A DNA stretch of 64,000 bases, from contig NZ_JAJISP010000004.1 of NCBI RefSeq assembly GCF_022132145.1, positions 361,990 through 425,989 on the forward strand, given 5' to 3'. Numbering within the stretch: position 1 is the first letter of the stretch; every line of letters starts with the position of its first letter. The translations under genes were made by a program, and so were the position numbers. Below the pieces are notes generated by a model. The model made no database searches and was not told where the DNA came from. It saw nothing but the letters and a program-made list of their open reading frames with translations. Below are positions 40,847 to 54,300 of the stretch, one piece after another. This stretch comes from Pseudomonas sp. MMS21 TM103. Lineage in GTDB: Bacteria > Pseudomonadota > Gammaproteobacteria > Pseudomonadales > Pseudomonadaceae.

Positions 40847-41445
40847 CCCAGCAGCTCCTCGAATTTCTTCACGGCAGAAACGGTGACCAGCACCTTTTCG
40901 TACGCGATCAGACTGACCGGATCGGAACCCTGCACGTCACGAACATCGACATGAGGCAGGTTACGAGCAGCCAGGTACAGATTTTCGTCAATAGCATCGG
41001 ACACGATCAGAACATCGGTCAGACCCATGCCATTCAGTTTGTTCAGCAGGTCTTTGGTTTTCGGCGCTTCAACGCTGAAGTCCTCAACCACCACCAGACG
41101 ATCGGTGCGAACCAGCTCAGCAAGAATCGAACGCAATGCAGCGCGATACATTTTCTTGTTCAACTTTTGGTCGTGATTCTGCGGACGGGCCGCGAAAGTC
41201 ACACCACCACCACGCCAGATCGGACCACGAGTGGTACCAGCACGAGCACGACCAGTGCCCTTCTGACGCCATGGACGCTTACCGCCACCGGAAACGTCGG
41301 AACGGGTCTTCTGCTGCTTGCTGCCCTGACGGCCGCCGGCCATGTAGGCCACGACTGCTTGGTGAACCAGGGTCTCGTTGTAATCGCCACCGAACGTCGC
41401 TTCGGACACTTCGATCGCTTGAGCGCCATTTACATTTAATTGCAT
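40843..41445 (-). CDS. rplD: 50S ribosomal protein L4
   Basis: Protein of 200 residues whose extended loop ([42 protein letters not shown]) lines the exit tunnel; the loop looks wild type. In E. coli L4 also represses the S10 operon through a long leader, but the leader here is too short for that structure. Confidence 0.98.
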   Translation of the reverse strand: MQLNVNGAQAIEVSEATFGGDYNETLVHQAVVAYMAGGRQGSKQQKTRSDVSGGGKRPWRQKGTGRARAGTTRGPIWRGGGVTFAARPQNHDQKLNKKMYRAALRSILAELVRTDRLVVVEDFSVEAPKTKDLLNKLNGMGLTDVLIVSDAIDENLYLAARNLPHVDVRDVQGSDPVSLIAYEKVLVTVSAVKKFEELLG

Positions 41446-41457
41446 GTCAGCTTCCCC

Positions 41458-42093
41458 TTAACCGCGAGCCTTGGCTGCCGGACGAACAACCAAGTTGCCG
41501 CCAGTAGCGCCAGGAACGGCACCCTTGACCAACAGCAGGTTGCGTTCAGCATCGACGCGCACTACTTCCAGGGACTGCACAGTCACGCGCTCAGCACCCA
41601 TGTGACCGGACATTTTTTTGCCCTTGAAGACGCGACCCGGAGTCTGGCACTGGCCAATGGAACCCGGAACACGGTGGGACACGGAGTTACCGTGAGTGTT
41701 GTCTTGGCCGCGGAAATTCCAACGCTTGATGGTACCGGCAAAGCCTTTACCCTTGGACTGACCAGTGACATCCACCAGTTGACCAGCTTGGAAAATTTCA
41801 GCGCTGATCAGATCGCCAGCCTGGTAGTCGCCTTCTTCAAGACGGAACTCCCAAACACCACGACCCGCCGCGACATTCGCCTTGGCGAAATGACCGGCTT
41901 GCGCCTTGCTGACACGGGAAGCACGACGCTCACCGACAGTGACTTGCACTGCACGATAGCCATCGGACTCTTCAGTTTTAAACTGAGTGACGCGATTCGG
42001 CTCGATCTCAATGACCGTAACCGGAATGGAGACACCTTCTTCGGTGAAAATACGGGTCATACCGCATTTACGACCGACTACACCAATAGTCAT
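41458..42093 (-). CDS. rplC: 50S ribosomal protein L3
   Basis: 23S rRNA-binding protein of 211 residues that starts large-subunit assembly. The branched loop [44 protein letters not shown] contains the conserved Gln methylated in E. coli. S10 operon, 82 bp after rpsJ. Confidence 0.98.
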   Translation of the reverse strand: MTIGVVGRKCGMTRIFTEEGVSIPVTVIEIEPNRVTQFKTEESDGYRAVQVTVGERRASRVSKAQAGHFAKANVAAGRGVWEFRLEEGDYQAGDLISAEIFQAGQLVDVTGQSKGKGFAGTIKRWNFRGQDNTHGNSVSHRVPGSIGQCQTPGRVFKGKKMSGHMGAERVTVQSLEVVRVDAERNLLLVKGAVPGATGGNLVVRPAAKARG

Positions 42094-42175
42094 GTTGTAA
42101 CCTCATGAGTGTACGGGGCTTTCACCCGCTATGGCCGCCCATTTCAGAGCGTTACACGACTAAAACCCCAAGGTT

Positions 42176-42487
42176 TTAGCCGAGGCTGATCTGCACTTCC
42201 ACGCCAGCCGCAAGATCAAGCTTCATCAACGCATCAACGGTTTTATCCGTCGGCTGGACAATGTCCAGAACACGCTTATGAGTGCGGATTTCGAACTGAT
42301 CACGCGCGTCTTTGTTGACGTGCGGTGAAGTCAGAACGGTAAACCGCTCTTTGCGGGTAGGCAGAGGAATCGGACCACGCACCTGAGCACCAGTACGTTT
42401 CGCGGTTTCCACGATTTCCTGGGTTGATTGATCGATCAGGCGATGGTCAAAAGCCTTCAACCGAATACGGATTTGTTGGTTTTGCAT
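42176..42487 (-). CDS. rpsJ: 30S ribosomal protein S10 / NusE
   Basis: Protein of 103 residues, also the NusE antitermination factor that joins NusG to the ribosome. It begins [55 protein letters not shown] is diagnostic. First gene of the S10 operon with a strong promoter about 60 bp upstream. Confidence 0.98.
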   Translation of the reverse strand: MQNQQIRIRLKAFDHRLIDQSTQEIVETAKRTGAQVRGPIPLPTRKERFTVLTSPHVNKDARDQFEIRTHKRVLDIVQPTDKTVDALMKLDLAAGVEVQISLG

Positions 42488-42551
42488 TTTGACCTCAGAT
42501 TCCAAGCTGCTATTCCCAGCGGGCGCAGTACACCCGCTAAAAGGAGGCGCA

Positions 42552-42580
42552 ATTCTATAGACGGCCCCAGCGAGTGTCAA
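42552..42580 (-). promoter_or_regulatory. S10-operon promoter
   Basis: Minus-strand TTGACA (42580-42575, perfect), 17-bp spacer, TAGAAT (42557-42552). The predicted start near 42545 gives a leader of about 58 nt. It directly follows the tufA terminator, so the S10 operon can be transcribed independently of the str operon. Confidence 0.78.
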
Positions 42581-42586
42581 CCCAAT

Positions 42587-42616
42587 AAAAAAGCCCCCGC
42601 AAGCGAGGGCTTTTTT
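42587..42616 (-). terminator. terminator after tufA
   Basis: Stem GCCCCCGC / GCGAGGGC (one mismatch) flanked by A- and T-runs; six T follow on the minus strand. It ends the rpsL-rpsG-fusA-tufA transcript. Confidence 0.87.
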
Positions 42617-42628
42617 CAGATCAATCGA

Positions 42629-43822
42629 TTACTCGATGATCTTGGCAACCACGCCGGCACCAACGGTACGGCCGCCTTCGCGAATCGCGAAACGCAGACC
42701 ATCTTCCATGGCGATCGACTTGATCAGGGTAACAACCATTTTCACGTTGTCGCCCGGCATTACCATTTCAACGCCTTCCGGCAGCTCGCAGTTACCGGTT
42801 ACGTCGGTAGTGCGGAAGTAGAACTGCGGACGGTAGCCCTTGAAGAACGGAGTATGACGACCGCCTTCATCCTTGCTCAGGACATAGACTTCTGCTTCAA
42901 ACTTGGTGTGCGGCTTAACACTACCCGGCTTGGCCAGAATCTGACCACGCTCGACGTCGTCACGCTTGGTGCCACGCAGCAAGATACCGCAGTTCTCACC
43001 CGCACGACCTTCGTCGAGCAGCTTGCGGAACATCTCAACACCAGTACAGATGGTCTTGACGGTAGGACGCAGGCCTACAATCTCAACTTCTTCCTGGATC
43101 TTGATGATGCCGCGCTCGATACGACCAGTCACAACGGTACCGCGACCAGAGATCGAGAACACGTCTTCAACAGGCATCAGGAACGGCTTGTCGATAACGC
43201 GTACCGGATCCGGAATATAGGTATCCAGAGTCTCAACCAGCTTGCGCACGGCTGTGGTACCCATCTCGTTGTCGTCCTGGCCATTCAGGGCCATCAACGC
43301 CGAACCGATGATGATCGGAGTGTCGTCGCCTGGGAAGTCATACATCGACAGCAGGTCACGCACTTCCATCTCAACCAGTTCCAGCAGCTCAGCGTCATCC
43401 ACCATGTCAGCCTTGTTCAGGAAGACCACGATGTAAGGAACGCCGACCTGACGGGACAGCAGGATGTGCTCGCGAGTCTGCGGCATCGGGCCGTCGGCAG
43501 CGGAGCAAACCAGAATAGCGCCATCCATCTGCGCAGCACCGGTGATCATGTTCTTCACATAGTCAGCGTGGCCCGGGCAATCTACGTGAGCGTAGTGACG
43601 GATGTTGGAATCATATTCAACGTGGGAAGTATTGATCGTGATACCACGAGCTTTTTCTTCCGGCGCGCTGTCGATCTGCGCGAAATCGCGAATGGCGCCA
43701 CCGAAAGCTTCGGCACACACCTTGGTCAACGCTGCAGTCAGGGTGGTTTTACCATGGTCGACGTGACCGATAGTGCCAACGTTGACGTGCGGTTTGTTAC
43801 GTTCGAATTTTTCTTTAGCCAC
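42629..43822 (-). CDS. tufA: elongation factor Tu, copy A
   Basis: GTPase delivering aminoacyl-tRNA to the ribosome, 397 residues. G1 is GHVDHGKT (residues 18-25), G3 [13 protein letters not shown]4 NKADM; domains 2 and 3 follow. The start codon is GTG, whereas tufB (59155-60348) has ATG. The two proteins differ visibly at one residue (Ile versus Val in AFGGA-I/V-RDF); DNA differences cluster in the first 210 bases. Last gene of the str operon, 31 bp after fusA. Confidence 0.99.
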   Translation of the reverse strand: MAKEKFERNKPHVNVGTIGHVDHGKTTLTAALTKVCAEAFGGAIRDFAQIDSAPEEKARGITINTSHVEYDSNIRHYAHVDCPGHADYVKNMITGAAQMDGAILVCSAADGPMPQTREHILLSRQVGVPYIVVFLNKADMVDDAELLELVEMEVRDLLSMYDFPGDDTPIIIGSALMALNGQDDNEMGTTAVRKLVETLDTYIPDPVRVIDKPFLMPVEDVFSISGRGTVVTGRIERGIIKIQEEVEIVGLRPTVKTICTGVEMFRKLLDEGRAGENCGILLRGTKRDDVERGQILAKPGSVKPHTKFEAEVYVLSKDEGGRHTPFFKGYRPQFYFRTTDVTGNCELPEGVEMVMPGDNVKMVVTLIKSIAMEDGLRFAIREGGRTVGAGVVAKIIE

Positions 43823-43852
43823 GACAATTAACTCCTTGCCTAAAGGGCTGAA

Positions 43853-45958
43853 TCAGCCTTGTTTTTTGGTTACAGACTCGACGATGTGCGACGGAGCTGT
43901 ATTGTATTTTTTGAATTCCATAGAGTAGCTCGCGCGACCCTGAGACATGGAACGGACGTCGGTCGCATAACCGAACATCTCGCCCAACGGAACTTCGGCG
44001 CGAATTACCTTACCGGAGATCGTGTCTTCCATCCCCAAGATCATGCCGCGACGGCGGTTAAGGTCGCCCATCACGTCACCCATATAGTCTTCAGGGGTAA
44101 CAACCTCTACCGCCATGATCGGCTCGAGCAACTCACCACCGCCCTTCTGGGCCAGTTGCTTGGTTGCCATGGAAGCCGCCACCTTGAACGCCATCTCGTT
44201 GGAGTCGACGTCGTGGTAGGAACCATCGAACACGGTAGCCTTCAGGCCGATCAGCGGATAGCCGGCAACAACGCCGTTCTTCATCTGCTCTTCGATACCC
44301 TTCTGGATAGCCGGGATGTATTCCTTAGGAACCACACCACCCACAACTTCGTTGACGAATTGCAGACCTTCCTGACCTTCGTCAGCAGGCGCAAAACGGA
44401 TCCAGCAATGACCGAACTGGCCACGACCGCCGGACTGACGAACGAACTTGCCTTCGATTTCACAGCTCTTCGTGATGCGCTCACGATAGGAAACCTGAGG
44501 CTTACCAATGTTGGCTTCGACGTTGAACTCACGGCGCATACGGTCGACCAGGATATCCAGGTGCAACTCGCCCATGCCGGAGATGATGGTCTGGCCAGTC
44601 TCTTCATCGGTCTTGACGCGGAAAGACGGGTCTTCCTGAGCAAGCTTGCCCAGTGCGATACCCATTTTTTCCTGGTCGTCCTTGGTCTTGGGCTCTACGG
44701 CAACCGAAATAACCGGCTCCGGGAAGTCCATACGAACAAGGATGATTGGCTTGTCAGCGTTGCACAGGGTCTCACCAGTGGTGACGTCCTTCATGCCGAT
44801 CAGGGCCGCGATGTCACCAGCGCGTACTTCCTTGATCTCTTCGCGGGCGTTTGCGTGCATCTGCACCATACGACCCACGCGCTCTTTCTTACCCTTAACC
44901 GAGTTGATCACGCCGTCACCGGAGTTCAACACGCCCGAGTAAACGCGAACGAAGGTCAGGGTACCCACGAATGGGTCGGTAGCGATCTTGAACGCCAGAG
45001 CCGAGAACGGCTCGCTATCGTCTGCATGACGCTCCAGGTCGATAGTCTCGTCATCCGGGTGGGTACCCTTGATGGCAGGAATGTCGGTCGGCGCAGGCAG
45101 GAAGTCGATGACGGCGTCGAGAACCAGGGGAACACCCTTGTTCTTGAAGGAAGAACCACAAACAGCCAGAACGATCTCACCAGCGATAGTACGCTGACGC
45201 AGAGCACTCTTGATTTCCTCGAGAGTGAGCTCTTCACCTTCGAGGTACTTGTTCATCAGCTCTTCGTTGGCTTCGGCCGCAGCCTCAACCATGTTGCCGC
45301 GCCACTTCTCGGCTTCTTCCAACAGCTCTGCAGGAATGTCCTTGCGAACAGGAACCATGCCTTTGTCGGAATCGTTCCAGTAGACAGCCTGCATGTTGAT
45401 CAGATCGATCTGACCCTGGAAGTTGTCTTCGGAACCGATAGCCAGCTGGATCGGCACCGGAGTGTGACCCAGGCGCTGCTTGATCTGACCAATCACGCGC
45501 AGGAAGTCAGCACCGGCACGGTCCATCTTGTTGACGTAAACAAGACGCGGAACGCCGTACTTGTTGGCCTGACGCCATACGGTTTCCGACTGCGGCTCAA
45601 CGCCCGAGGTACCACAGAACACAACAACCGCGCCGTCGAGCACACGCAGCGAACGCTCAACTTCAATAGTGAAGTCAACGTGGCCGGGGGTATCGATGAC
45701 GTTAAAGCGGTGCTCATCTTTGTACTGCTTCTCGGAACCCTTCCAGAAGGCGGTAATGGCAGCAGAAGTAATGGTAATACCACGCTCCTGCTCCTGCACC
45801 ATCCAGTCGGTAGTCGCGGCGCCGTCATGCACCTCGCCCATTTTGTGGCTTTTACCTGTGTAGAAAAGCACACGCTCGGTGGTTGTGGTTTTACCCGCAT
45901 CCACGTGAGCTACGATACCGATGTTACGGTAACGGTTAATCGGTGTAGTACGAGCCAT
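43853..45958 (-). CDS. fusA: elongation factor G
   Basis: Translocation and ribosome-recycling GTPase, 701 residues in five domains. The N-terminal G domain has [31 protein letters not shown] and NKMDRAGAD. Domain IV with the conserved [15 protein letters not shown] is intact. Str operon, 31 bp after rpsG and before tufA, as in P. aeruginosa fusA1. Confidence 0.99.
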   Translation of the reverse strand: MARTTPINRYRNIGIVAHVDAGKTTTTERVLFYTGKSHKMGEVHDGAATTDWMVQEQERGITITSAAITAFWKGSEKQYKDEHRFNVIDTPGHVDFTIEVERSLRVLDGAVVVFCGTSGVEPQSETVWRQANKYGVPRLVYVNKMDRAGADFLRVIGQIKQRLGHTPVPIQLAIGSEDNFQGQIDLINMQAVYWNDSDKGMVPVRKDIPAELLEEAEKWRGNMVEAAAEANEELMNKYLEGEELTLEEIKSALRQRTIAGEIVLAVCGSSFKNKGVPLVLDAVIDFLPAPTDIPAIKGTHPDDETIDLERHADDSEPFSALAFKIATDPFVGTLTFVRVYSGVLNSGDGVINSVKGKKERVGRMVQMHANAREEIKEVRAGDIAALIGMKDVTTGETLCNADKPIILVRMDFPEPVISVAVEPKTKDDQEKMGIALGKLAQEDPSFRVKTDEETGQTIISGMGELHLDILVDRMRREFNVEANIGKPQVSYRERITKSCEIEGKFVRQSGGRGQFGHCWIRFAPADEGQEGLQFVNEVVGGVVPKEYIPAIQKGIEEQMKNGVVAGYPLIGLKATVFDGSYHDVDSNEMAFKVAASMATKQLAQKGGGELLEPIMAVEVVTPEDYMGDVMGDLNRRRGMILGMEDTISGKVIRAEVPLGEMFGYATDVRSMSQGRASYSMEFKKYNTAPSHIVESVTKKQG

Positions 45959-45988
45959 AAAGCCCTCGCAAATTTAGAAGCGCGATGA

Positions 45989-46486
<498 letters not shown>

Positions 46487-46577
46487 TTAGCTCGGGACTG
46501 CCCCACAAAGATGGCGCCCGACCTTACTCTTATCGACTCAGAAAAATAGAAAACTGCAATTTCAGCTCAAGCACCGA

Positions 46578-46949
46578 TTACTTCGGACGCTTGGTACCGT
46601 ACTTCGAACGACCCTGGTTACGGCCTTTGACGCCGGAAGTATCCAAGGAGCCGCGAACGGTGTGGTAACGAACACCTGGCAAGTCTTTTACACGACCGCC
46701 ACGGATCAAGACCACGCTGTGCTCTTGCAGGTTGTGGCCTTCACCGCCGATGTACGAGGAAACCTCGAAACCGTTGGTCAGACGCACACGGCAGACTTTA
46801 CGCAGTGCCGAGTTCGGTTTTTTCGGCGTAGTGGTATACACGCGAGTGCATACACCACGACGTTGCGGGCAGTTCTGCAGCGCAGGCACGTCGGATTTCT
46901 CGACGATACGCTTACGCGGCTGACGTACCAGCTGGTTGATAGTTGCCAT
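46578..46949 (-). CDS. rpsL: 30S ribosomal protein S12
   Basis: Decoding-centre protein of 123 residues. The streptomycin-resistance sites are wild type: Lys in [12 protein letters not shown] and Lys in [14 protein letters not shown]. First gene of the str operon, with its promoter in the gap after rpoC. Confidence 0.99.
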
Positions 46950-46998
46950 CTACTAGCTCCACTGTTGTCTTTCGACGCTATTTATTTTCAACAAAAGC

Positions 46999-47028
46999 AA
47001 TTTGGCAGGGCACGTGCCCTGCCAAATT
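46999..47028. terminator. 30-bp perfect palindrome between rpoC and rpsL
   Basis: AATTTGGCAGGGCAC followed directly by its reverse complement (15 + 15 bp). In the minus-strand transcript it is followed by GCTTTTGTTG. It may terminate rpoBC, and it also falls within the predicted rpsL leader. Confidence 0.6.
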
Positions 47029-47040
47029 TAGGGGTGCATG

Positions 47041-47069
47041 AGTCTAATGAGACTCGCGCGCCCCGTCAA
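47041..47069 (-). promoter_or_regulatory. str-operon (rpsL) promoter
   Basis: Minus-strand TTGACG (47069-47064), 17-bp spacer, TAGACT (47046-47041). The predicted start near 47034 places the whole palindrome at 46999-47028 at the very 5' end of the rpsL mRNA, with a leader of about 85 nt. Confidence 0.62.
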
Positions 47070-47106
47070 GCTACAGCCTCACTACCGAAGCAACGAGGCT
47101 GAGCAC

Positions 47107-50100
47107 TCAACTACCGCTGGAGTTCAGCGCTTCGGTCAGTGCGGCTTCCACCTCACTGGCGCTGACACGTACCGGCTTGTCGGCTTCACGCTTGCGCTTA
47201 CGCTCAGCATGGTAAGCCAGACCGGTACCGGCCGGGATCAGACGACCCACGACCACGTTCTCTTTCAGGCCGCGCAAGAAGTCGCGCTTGCCAGTAACGG
47301 CCGCCTCGGTGAGCACCCGGGTTGTCTCCTGGAACGATGCAGCCGAAATGAACGATTCGGTCGACAACGATGCCTTGGTGATACCCAACAGCACGCGGGT
47401 GTACTTGGCAATGAACTTGTCGTCTGCTGCCAGACGCTCGTTCTCACCCAGTACCGCGGTCAGCTCCATCTGATCACCCTTGATGAAGGTGGAGTCACCC
47501 GACTCGGCCACTTCGACCTTGCGCAGCATCTGGCGCAGAATGGTCTCGATGTGCTTGTCGTTGATCTTCACACCCTGCAGGCGGTAAACGTCCTGAATCT
47601 CGTTGACGATGTACTTGGCCAAGGCGCTGACACCCAACAGACGCAGGATGTCGTGCGGATCACTCGGTCCATCGGAGATGACTTCACCCTTATTGACCTG
47701 CTCACCCTCGAACACGTTCAGGTGACGCCACTTCGGAATCAGCTCCTCGTACGGATCGCTGCCGTCGGTCGGCGTAATGACCAGGCGGCGCTTGCCCTTG
47801 GTCTCCTTACCGAAGGCAATGGTGCCGCTGATTTCAGCCAGAATAGAGGCTTCTTTCGGACGACGTGCTTCGAACAAGTCGGCAACGCGCGGCAGACCAC
47901 CAGTGATGTCACGGGTCTTCGAGGTTTCCTGCGGGATACGGGCAATAACATCACCCACACCGACCTGAACACCGTTGGCCACGCCCACCAAGGCGTTAGC
48001 CGGCAGGAAGTATTGAGCCGGCACATCGGTACCCGGCAGCAGCAGATCCTTGCCATCAATACCCACCATCTTCACGGCTGGACGGATGTCCTTGCCGGCG
48101 GCTGGGCGATCTTTCGGATCCAGCACTTCGATGTTGGTCAGACCGGTCAATTCGTCGGTCTGGCGCTTGATGGTGATGCCTTCTTCCATGCCCACGTAGG
48201 TCACGGTACCTTTCATCTCGGTAACGATCGGGTGGGTGTGCGGATCCCACTTGGCGACGATGGCGCCAGCGTCGACCTTGTCACCTTCCTTCACCGAAAT
48301 AACCGCACCGTAAGGCAGCTTGTAACGCTCACGCTCACGACCGAACTCGTCGGCAATCGCCAGCTCACCGGACCGCGACACGGCTACCAGGTTACCGTCC
48401 AGACGCTCAACGTGTTTAAGGTTGTGCAGACGAACCATGCCGCCGTTCTTCACTTGCACGCTATCCGCAGCGGAAGTCCGGCTGGCCGCTCCACCAATGT
48501 GGAACGTACGCATGGTCAGCTGGGTTCCCGGCTCACCGATTGATTGAGCAGCGATAACGCCGACCGCTTCACCGATGTTGATCTGGTGACCACGTGCCAG
48601 GTCGCGACCGTAGCACTTGGCGCAGATACCGTAGCGGGTCTCGCAGGTAATCGGCGAACGCACGATTACTTCGTCGATGCTGTTCAGCTCGATGAACTCG
48701 ACCCATTCCTCGTCGACCAGAGTACCGCCAGGCACCAGGAGCTCGTCGCTGCCAGGCTTGAACACGTCATGGGCAATGACTCGGCCCAGGACGCGCTCGC
48801 CCAACGGCTCAACCACGTCACCGCCTTCGATGTGCGGAGTCATGAGCAAGCCATGCTCAGTACCACAATCGATCGCGGTAACCACCAGATCCTGGGCCAC
48901 ATCGACCAGGCGACGGGTCAGGTAACCGGAGTTCGCAGTCTTCAATGCGGTATCCGCAAGACCCTTACGAGCACCGTGAGTGGAGATGAAGTACTGCAGA
49001 ACGCTAAGACCTTCGCGGAAGTTCGCGGTGATCGGCGTTTCGATGATCGAGCCGTCCGGCTTGGCCATCAGACCGCGCATACCGGCGAGCTGACGGATCT
49101 GCGCAGCAGAACCCCGCGCACCGGAGTCGGCCATCATGTACATGGAGTTGAAGGACTCCTGCTCGACTTCGTTGCCATGACGGTCGATGACCTTCTCTTT
49201 CGAGAGGTTGGCCATCATCGCCTTGGACACTTCGTCGTTGGCCTTGGACCAGAGGTCGATCACCTTATTGTACTTCTCGCCCTGGGTAACCAGGCCAGAG
49301 GCGTACTGCGATTCGATCTCTTTGACTTCCTCGGTGGCGGCGTCAATGATCTGCGCCTTCTCATCCGGGATGACGAAGTCATTCACACCGATCGATACAC
49401 CGGAGATGGTCGAATAGGCGAAACCGGTGTACATCAGCTGGTCAGCGAAGATCACGGTGTCTTTCAAGCCAACAGTGCGGTAGCACTGGTTGATCAGCTT
49501 GGAGATCGCCTTCTTCTTCATCGACTGGTTGACCACGTCATAGGACAGGCCATCCGGAACCACCTGGAACAACAGCGCACGACCGACAGTGGTGTCGACG
49601 ATGCGAGTGTTCTTGGTGATGGTGCCATCACGATCCTTGATGACTTCGTTGATGCGCACTTTGACCTTGGCATGCAGCGAAGCTTCGCCAGCACGGAACA
49701 CCCGGTCGACTTCCTGCAGGTCAGCGAACACGCGGCCTTCGCCTTTGGCGTTGATCGCTTCACGGGTCATGTAATACAGACCCAAGACCACGTCCTGCGA
49801 CGGCACGATGATCGGCTCACCGTTGGCTGGCGACAGAATGTTGTTGGTCGACATCATCAGCGCGCGCGCTTCCAGCTGGGCTTCCAGCGTCAGCGGCACG
49901 TGCACGGCCATCTGGTCACCGTCGAAGTCGGCGTTGTACGCAGCGCAGACCAGCGGGTGCAGCTGGATCGCTTTACCTTCGATGAGAACCGGCTCAAACG
50001 CCTGGATGCCCAGACGGTGAAGGGTCGGTGCGCGGTTGAGCAGTACGGGGTGTTCGCGAATCACTTCGGCGAGCACGTCCCATACTTCCGGCAGCTCACG

Positions 50101-51306
50101 CTCGACCATCTTCTTCGCGGCCTTGATGGTGGTCGCGAGACCACGCATTTCCAGCTTGCCGAAAATGAACGGCTTGAACAGCTCGAGAGCCATCTTCTTC
50201 GGCAGACCGCACTGGTGCAGACGCAGGGTCGGGCCCACGGTAATTACCGAACGACCGGAGTAGTCCACGCGCTTACCGAGCAGGTTCTGCCGGAAGCGAC
50301 CTTGCTTACCCTTGATCATGTCGGCCAAGGATTTCAGCGGACGCTTGTTCGAGCCAGTGATGGCACGACCGCGACGACCGTTGTCGAGCAGGGCGTCTAC
50401 AGCTTCCTGCAGCATGCGCTTTTCGTTGCGCACGATGATGTCCGGCGCGGACAGATCGAGCAGGCGCTTCAGGCGGTTGTTACGGTTGATTACGCGGCGA
50501 TACAGATCGTTGAGATCCGAGGTCGCAAAGCGGCCACCGTCGAGCGGAACCAGCGGACGCAGATCTGGCGGCAGAACCGGCAGAACGGTCAACACCATCC
50601 ACTCTGGCAAGTTGCCGGAACCCAGGAAGGCTTCCATCAGCTTCAGACGCTTGGACAGCTTTTTGATCTTGGTTTCCGAGTTGGTTTGCGGAATTTCTTC
50701 GCGCAGACGGCCAATCTCGAACTCCAGGTCGATGGCATGCAGCAGCTCACGAACGGCCTCGGCACCCATGCGGGCATCGAAGTCGTCACCGAACTCTTCG
50801 AGTGCCTCGAAGTACTGCTCATCGTTCAGCAGCTGACCTTTTTCCAAGGTGGTCATGCCCGGATCGATTACCACGTAGCTCTCGAAATAGAGTACGCGTT
50901 CGATATCACGCAGGGTCATGTCCATCAGCAGACCGATACGGCTCGGCAGCGATTTGAGGAACCAGATGTGGGCAACCGGCGAAGCCAGTTCGATGTGCGC
51001 CATGCGCTCGCGTCGAACCTTGGCCAAGGCCACTTCAACGCCACACTTCTCGCAGATCACACCACGGTGCTTCAAGCGCTTGTACTTACCGCACAGGCAC
51101 TCGTAATCCTTTACCGGGCCAAAGATCTTGGCGCAGAACAGGCCATCACGCTCAGGTTTGAACGTACGGTAGTTGATGGTTTCCGGCTTTTTAACTTCAC
51201 CGAACGACCACGAACGGATCATCTCAGGCGAAGCCAATCCGATACGGATGGCGTCGAACTCTTCGACTTGACCCTGGTTTTTCAGCAAATTCAGTAGGTC
51301 TTTCAA
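47107..51306 (-). CDS. rpoC: RNA polymerase beta-prime subunit
   Basis: Catalytic subunit of RNA polymerase, 1399 residues. The N-terminal zinc ribbon is [22 protein letters not shown] (about residue 70), the catalytic Mg site [12 protein letters not shown], and the second zinc site has [17 protein letters not shown]. The start is TTG (AGGAGG well placed upstream), the only start giving the standard [13 protein letters not shown]-terminus. It follows rpoB by 64 bp. Confidence 0.99.
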   Translation of the reverse strand: MKDLLNLLKNQGQVEEFDAIRIGLASPEMIRSWSFGEVKKPETINYRTFKPERDGLFCAKIFGPVKDYECLCGKYKRLKHRGVICEKCGVEVALAKVRRERMAHIELASPVAHIWFLKSLPSRIGLLMDMTLRDIERVLYFESYVVIDPGMTTLEKGQLLNDEQYFEALEEFGDDFDARMGAEAVRELLHAIDLEFEIGRLREEIPQTNSETKIKKLSKRLKLMEAFLGSGNLPEWMVLTVLPVLPPDLRPLVPLDGGRFATSDLNDLYRRVINRNNRLKRLLDLSAPDIIVRNEKRMLQEAVDALLDNGRRGRAITGSNKRPLKSLADMIKGKQGRFRQNLLGKRVDYSGRSVITVGPTLRLHQCGLPKKMALELFKPFIFGKLEMRGLATTIKAAKKMVERELPEVWDVLAEVIREHPVLLNRAPTLHRLGIQAFEPVLIEGKAIQLHPLVCAAYNADFDGDQMAVHVPLTLEAQLEARALMMSTNNILSPANGEPIIVPSQDVVLGLYYMTREAINAKGEGRVFADLQEVDRVFRAGEASLHAKVKVRINEVIKDRDGTITKNTRIVDTTVGRALLFQVVPDGLSYDVVNQSMKKKAISKLINQCYRTVGLKDTVIFADQLMYTGFAYSTISGVSIGVNDFVIPDEKAQIIDAATEEVKEIESQYASGLVTQGEKYNKVIDLWSKANDEVSKAMMANLSKEKVIDRHGNEVEQESFNSMYMMADSGARGSAAQIRQLAGMRGLMAKPDGSIIETPITANFREGLSVLQYFISTHGARKGLADTALKTANSGYLTRRLVDVAQDLVVTAIDCGTEHGLLMTPHIEGGDVVEPLGERVLGRVIAHDVFKPGSDELLVPGGTLVDEEWVEFIELNSIDEVIVRSPITCETRYGICAKCYGRDLARGHQINIGEAVGVIAAQSIGEPGTQLTMRTFHIGGAASRTSAADSVQVKNGGMVRLHNLKHVERLDGNLVAVSRSGELAIADEFGRERERYKLPYGAVISVKEGDKVDAGAIVAKWDPHTHPIVTEMKGTVTYVGMEEGITIKRQTDELTGLTNIEVLDPKDRPAAGKDIRPAVKMVGIDGKDLLLPGTDVPAQYFLPANALVGVANGVQVGVGDVIARIPQETSKTRDITGGLPRVADLFEARRPKEASILAEISGTIAFGKETKGKRRLVITPTDGSDPYEELIPKWRHLNVFEGEQVNKGEVISDGPSDPHDILRLLGVSALAKYIVNEIQDVYRLQGVKINDKHIETILRQMLRKVEVAESGDSTFIKGDQMELTAVLGENERLAADDKFIAKYTRVLLGITKASLSTESFISAASFQETTRVLTEAAVTGKRDFLRGLKENVVVGRLIPAGTGLAYHAERKRKREADKPVRVSASEVEAALTEALNSSGS

Positions 51307-51370
51307 GGCCTTTCCTCCTGGCGGAGCAGAGAGCGGGCAATGCAGCCCCGCTCTCGATTCGCGTCACGTG

Positions 51371-54300
51371 TTATTCGGTTTCCAGATCGATGTCGATACC
51401 GAGCGAACGGATCTCTTTGATCAGTACGTTGAAGGACTCGGGCATGCCCGGCTCCATACGGTGATCACCGTCCACGATGTTTTTGTACATCTTGGTACGG
51501 CCGTTCACGTCATCCGACTTAACGGTCAGCATTTCCTGCAGGGTGTAGGCGGCGCCATAGGCTTCCAGTGCCCAGACCTCCATCTCACCAAAGCGCTGAC
51601 CACCGAACTGCGCCTTACCACCCAGCGGCTGCTGGGTAACCAGGCTGTAGGAACCCGTGGAACGCGCGTGCATCTTGTCGTCCACCAGGTGGTTCAGTTT
51701 CAGCATGTACATGTAGCCAACGGTGGTCGGACGCTCGAACTGGTTACCCGTCCGGCCGTCGATCAGGCGCATCTGACCGCTCTCTGGCAGATCTGCCAGC
51801 TTGAGCATGGCCTTGATTTCGCTTTCCTTGGCACCGTCGAACACCGGGGTGGCCATAGGCACGCCGCCGCGCAGGTTCTTCGCCAGGTTGAGGATTTCCT
51901 GATCGCTCAGTTCATCCAGGTTTTCCTGACGGCCGCCGATCTCGTTGTAGATCTGCTGCATGAACTTGCGCAACTCGGAGACCTTGCGCTGCTCTTCGAG
52001 CATGCGGTTGATCTTCTCGCCCAGCCCTTTAGCCGCAAGGCCCAGGTGGGTTTCGAGGATCTGTCCGACGTTCATCCGCGAAGGTACGCCCAGCGGGTTG
52101 AGAACGATGTCGACCGGCGTGCCATGCACGTCGTGCGGCATGTCTTCGACCGGCATGATCACCGAGACCACACCCTTGTTACCGTGACGACCAGCCATCT
52201 TGTCGCCCGGCTGGATGCGACGACGGATTGCCAGGTAGACCTTGACGATCTTCAGCACGCCCGGCGCCAGGTCATCGCCCTGCTGCAGCTTGCGCTTCTT
52301 GTCTTCGAACTTGTCGTCGAGCAACTGACGGCGGTCGGAGATATAGGCCTGGGCCTTTTCCAACTGCTCGTTCAAGGCGTCGTCGGCCATGCGCAGCTTG
52401 AACCACTGACCGTGTTCGAGGCCGTCGAGGAACTCGTCGGTGATCTCTGTGCCTTTCTTCAAACCAGCGCCGCCTTCGGCCTTCTTGCCGACCAAGGCTT
52501 CACGCAGACGCTCGAAAGTCGCGCCCTCAACGATGCGGAACTCTTCGTTCAAGTCCTTGCGGATCTCGTCGAGCTGGCTTTTCTCGATGGACAGAGCACG
52601 AGCATCACGCTCTACGCCGTCACGAGTGAAGACCTGCACGTCGATAACGGTGCCCTTGGTACCAGTCGGCACACGCAGGGAGGTGTCCTTAACATCGGAC
52701 GCCTTCTCACCGAAGATCGCACGCAACAGCTTCTCTTCTGGCGTCAGCTGGGTCTCGCCTTTCGGCGTGACCTTGCCAACAAGGATGTCGCCCGCGCCTA
52801 CTTCGGCACCTACGTAAACGATACCGGCTTCGTCCAGCTTGTTCAGTGCAGCCTCACCGACGTTCGGGATATCAGAGCTGATCTCCTCCGGCCCGAGCTT
52901 GGTGTCACGCGCCACACAGGTCAGTTCCTGAATGTGGATCGTGGTGAATCGGTCTTCCTGGACCACACGCTCCGAGAGGAGGATGGAGTCTTCGAAGTTG
53001 TAACCGTTCCACGGCATGAACGCGACGCGCATGTTCTGACCCAGCGCCAGTTCACCCATATCGGTGGACGGGCCGTCGGCCAGGATGTCGCTGCGCTCGA
53101 CCTGATCACCCTTGCTCACCAGCGGACGCTGGTTGATGCAGGTGTTCTGGTTGGAGCGGGTGTATTTGGTCAGGTTATAGATGTCGACACCGGCTTCACC
53201 GGTTTCGACTTCGTCATTGTTGACCCGAACCACGATACGGCTGGCGTCGACCGAATCGATCACACCACCGCGACGCGCGACTACGCAAACCCCGGAGTCA
53301 CGCGCAACGTTGCGCTCCATACCGGTACCGACTAGCGGCTTGTCGCAACGCAGAGTCGGCACAGCCTGACGCTGCATGTTCGAACCCATCAACGCGCGGT
53401 TGGCGTCGTCGTGCTCGAGGAACGGAATCAACGAGGCGGCAACCGAAACTACCTGCTTCGGCGAAACGTCCATCAGGGTGACGTCTTCAGGCGCTTTAAC
53501 GGTGAACTCGTTGAGGTGACGCACGGCCACCAACTCATCGACCAGCTGACCTTTGTCGTTCATCGTGGCCGAAGCCTGGGCGATCACGTGATCGGCCTCT
53601 TCGATTGCCGAGAGGAAGACGATTTCGTCAGTCACTAGGGTGTCGTTCACCACACGGTACGGGCTCTCGAGGAAGCCGTACTGGTTGGTACGCGCATAGG
53701 CTGCCAGGGAGTTGATCAGACCGATGTTCGGACCTTCCGGCGTTTCGATCGGGCACACGCGGCCGTAATGGGTCGGGTGTACGTCACGGACTTCGAAGCC
53801 AGCACGCTCACGCGTCAGACCGCCCGGGCCGAGCGCGGAAACACGGCGCTTGTGGGTGATCTCGGAGAGCGGGTTGTTCTGGTCCATGAACTGCGAAAGC
53901 TGGCTGGAACCGAAGAACTCTTTCACCGCCGCCGCAACCGGCTTAGCGTTGATCAGATCCTGCGGCATCAGGCCTTCGCTTTCAGCCATCGACAGGCGCT
54001 CTTTAACCGCGCGCTCGACACGTACCAGGCCCACGCGGAACTGGTTCTCGGCCATCTCGCCAACGCAACGGACGCGGCGGTTACCCAAGTGGTCGATGTC
54101 GTCGACGATGCCCTTGCCGTTACGGATATCGACCAGGGTCTTGAGAACCGCGACGATATCTTCCTTGCACAGCACGCCCGAACCTTCGATTTCGGTGCGC
54201 CCGATACGACGGTTGAACTTCATCCGACCTACTGCAGAAAGGTCATAACGCTCGGGACTGAAGAACAGGTTGTTGAACAGGGTCTCGGCTGCATCCTTGG

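Noticed and set aside
48544..51297. 917-codon open frame on the plus strand opposite rpoC
   Set aside because: It is the antisense shadow of rpoC, produced by biased codon use; no ribosome site and no recognisable domain. The same applies to long plus-strand frames opposite fusA, rpoB, tuf and rpsC.
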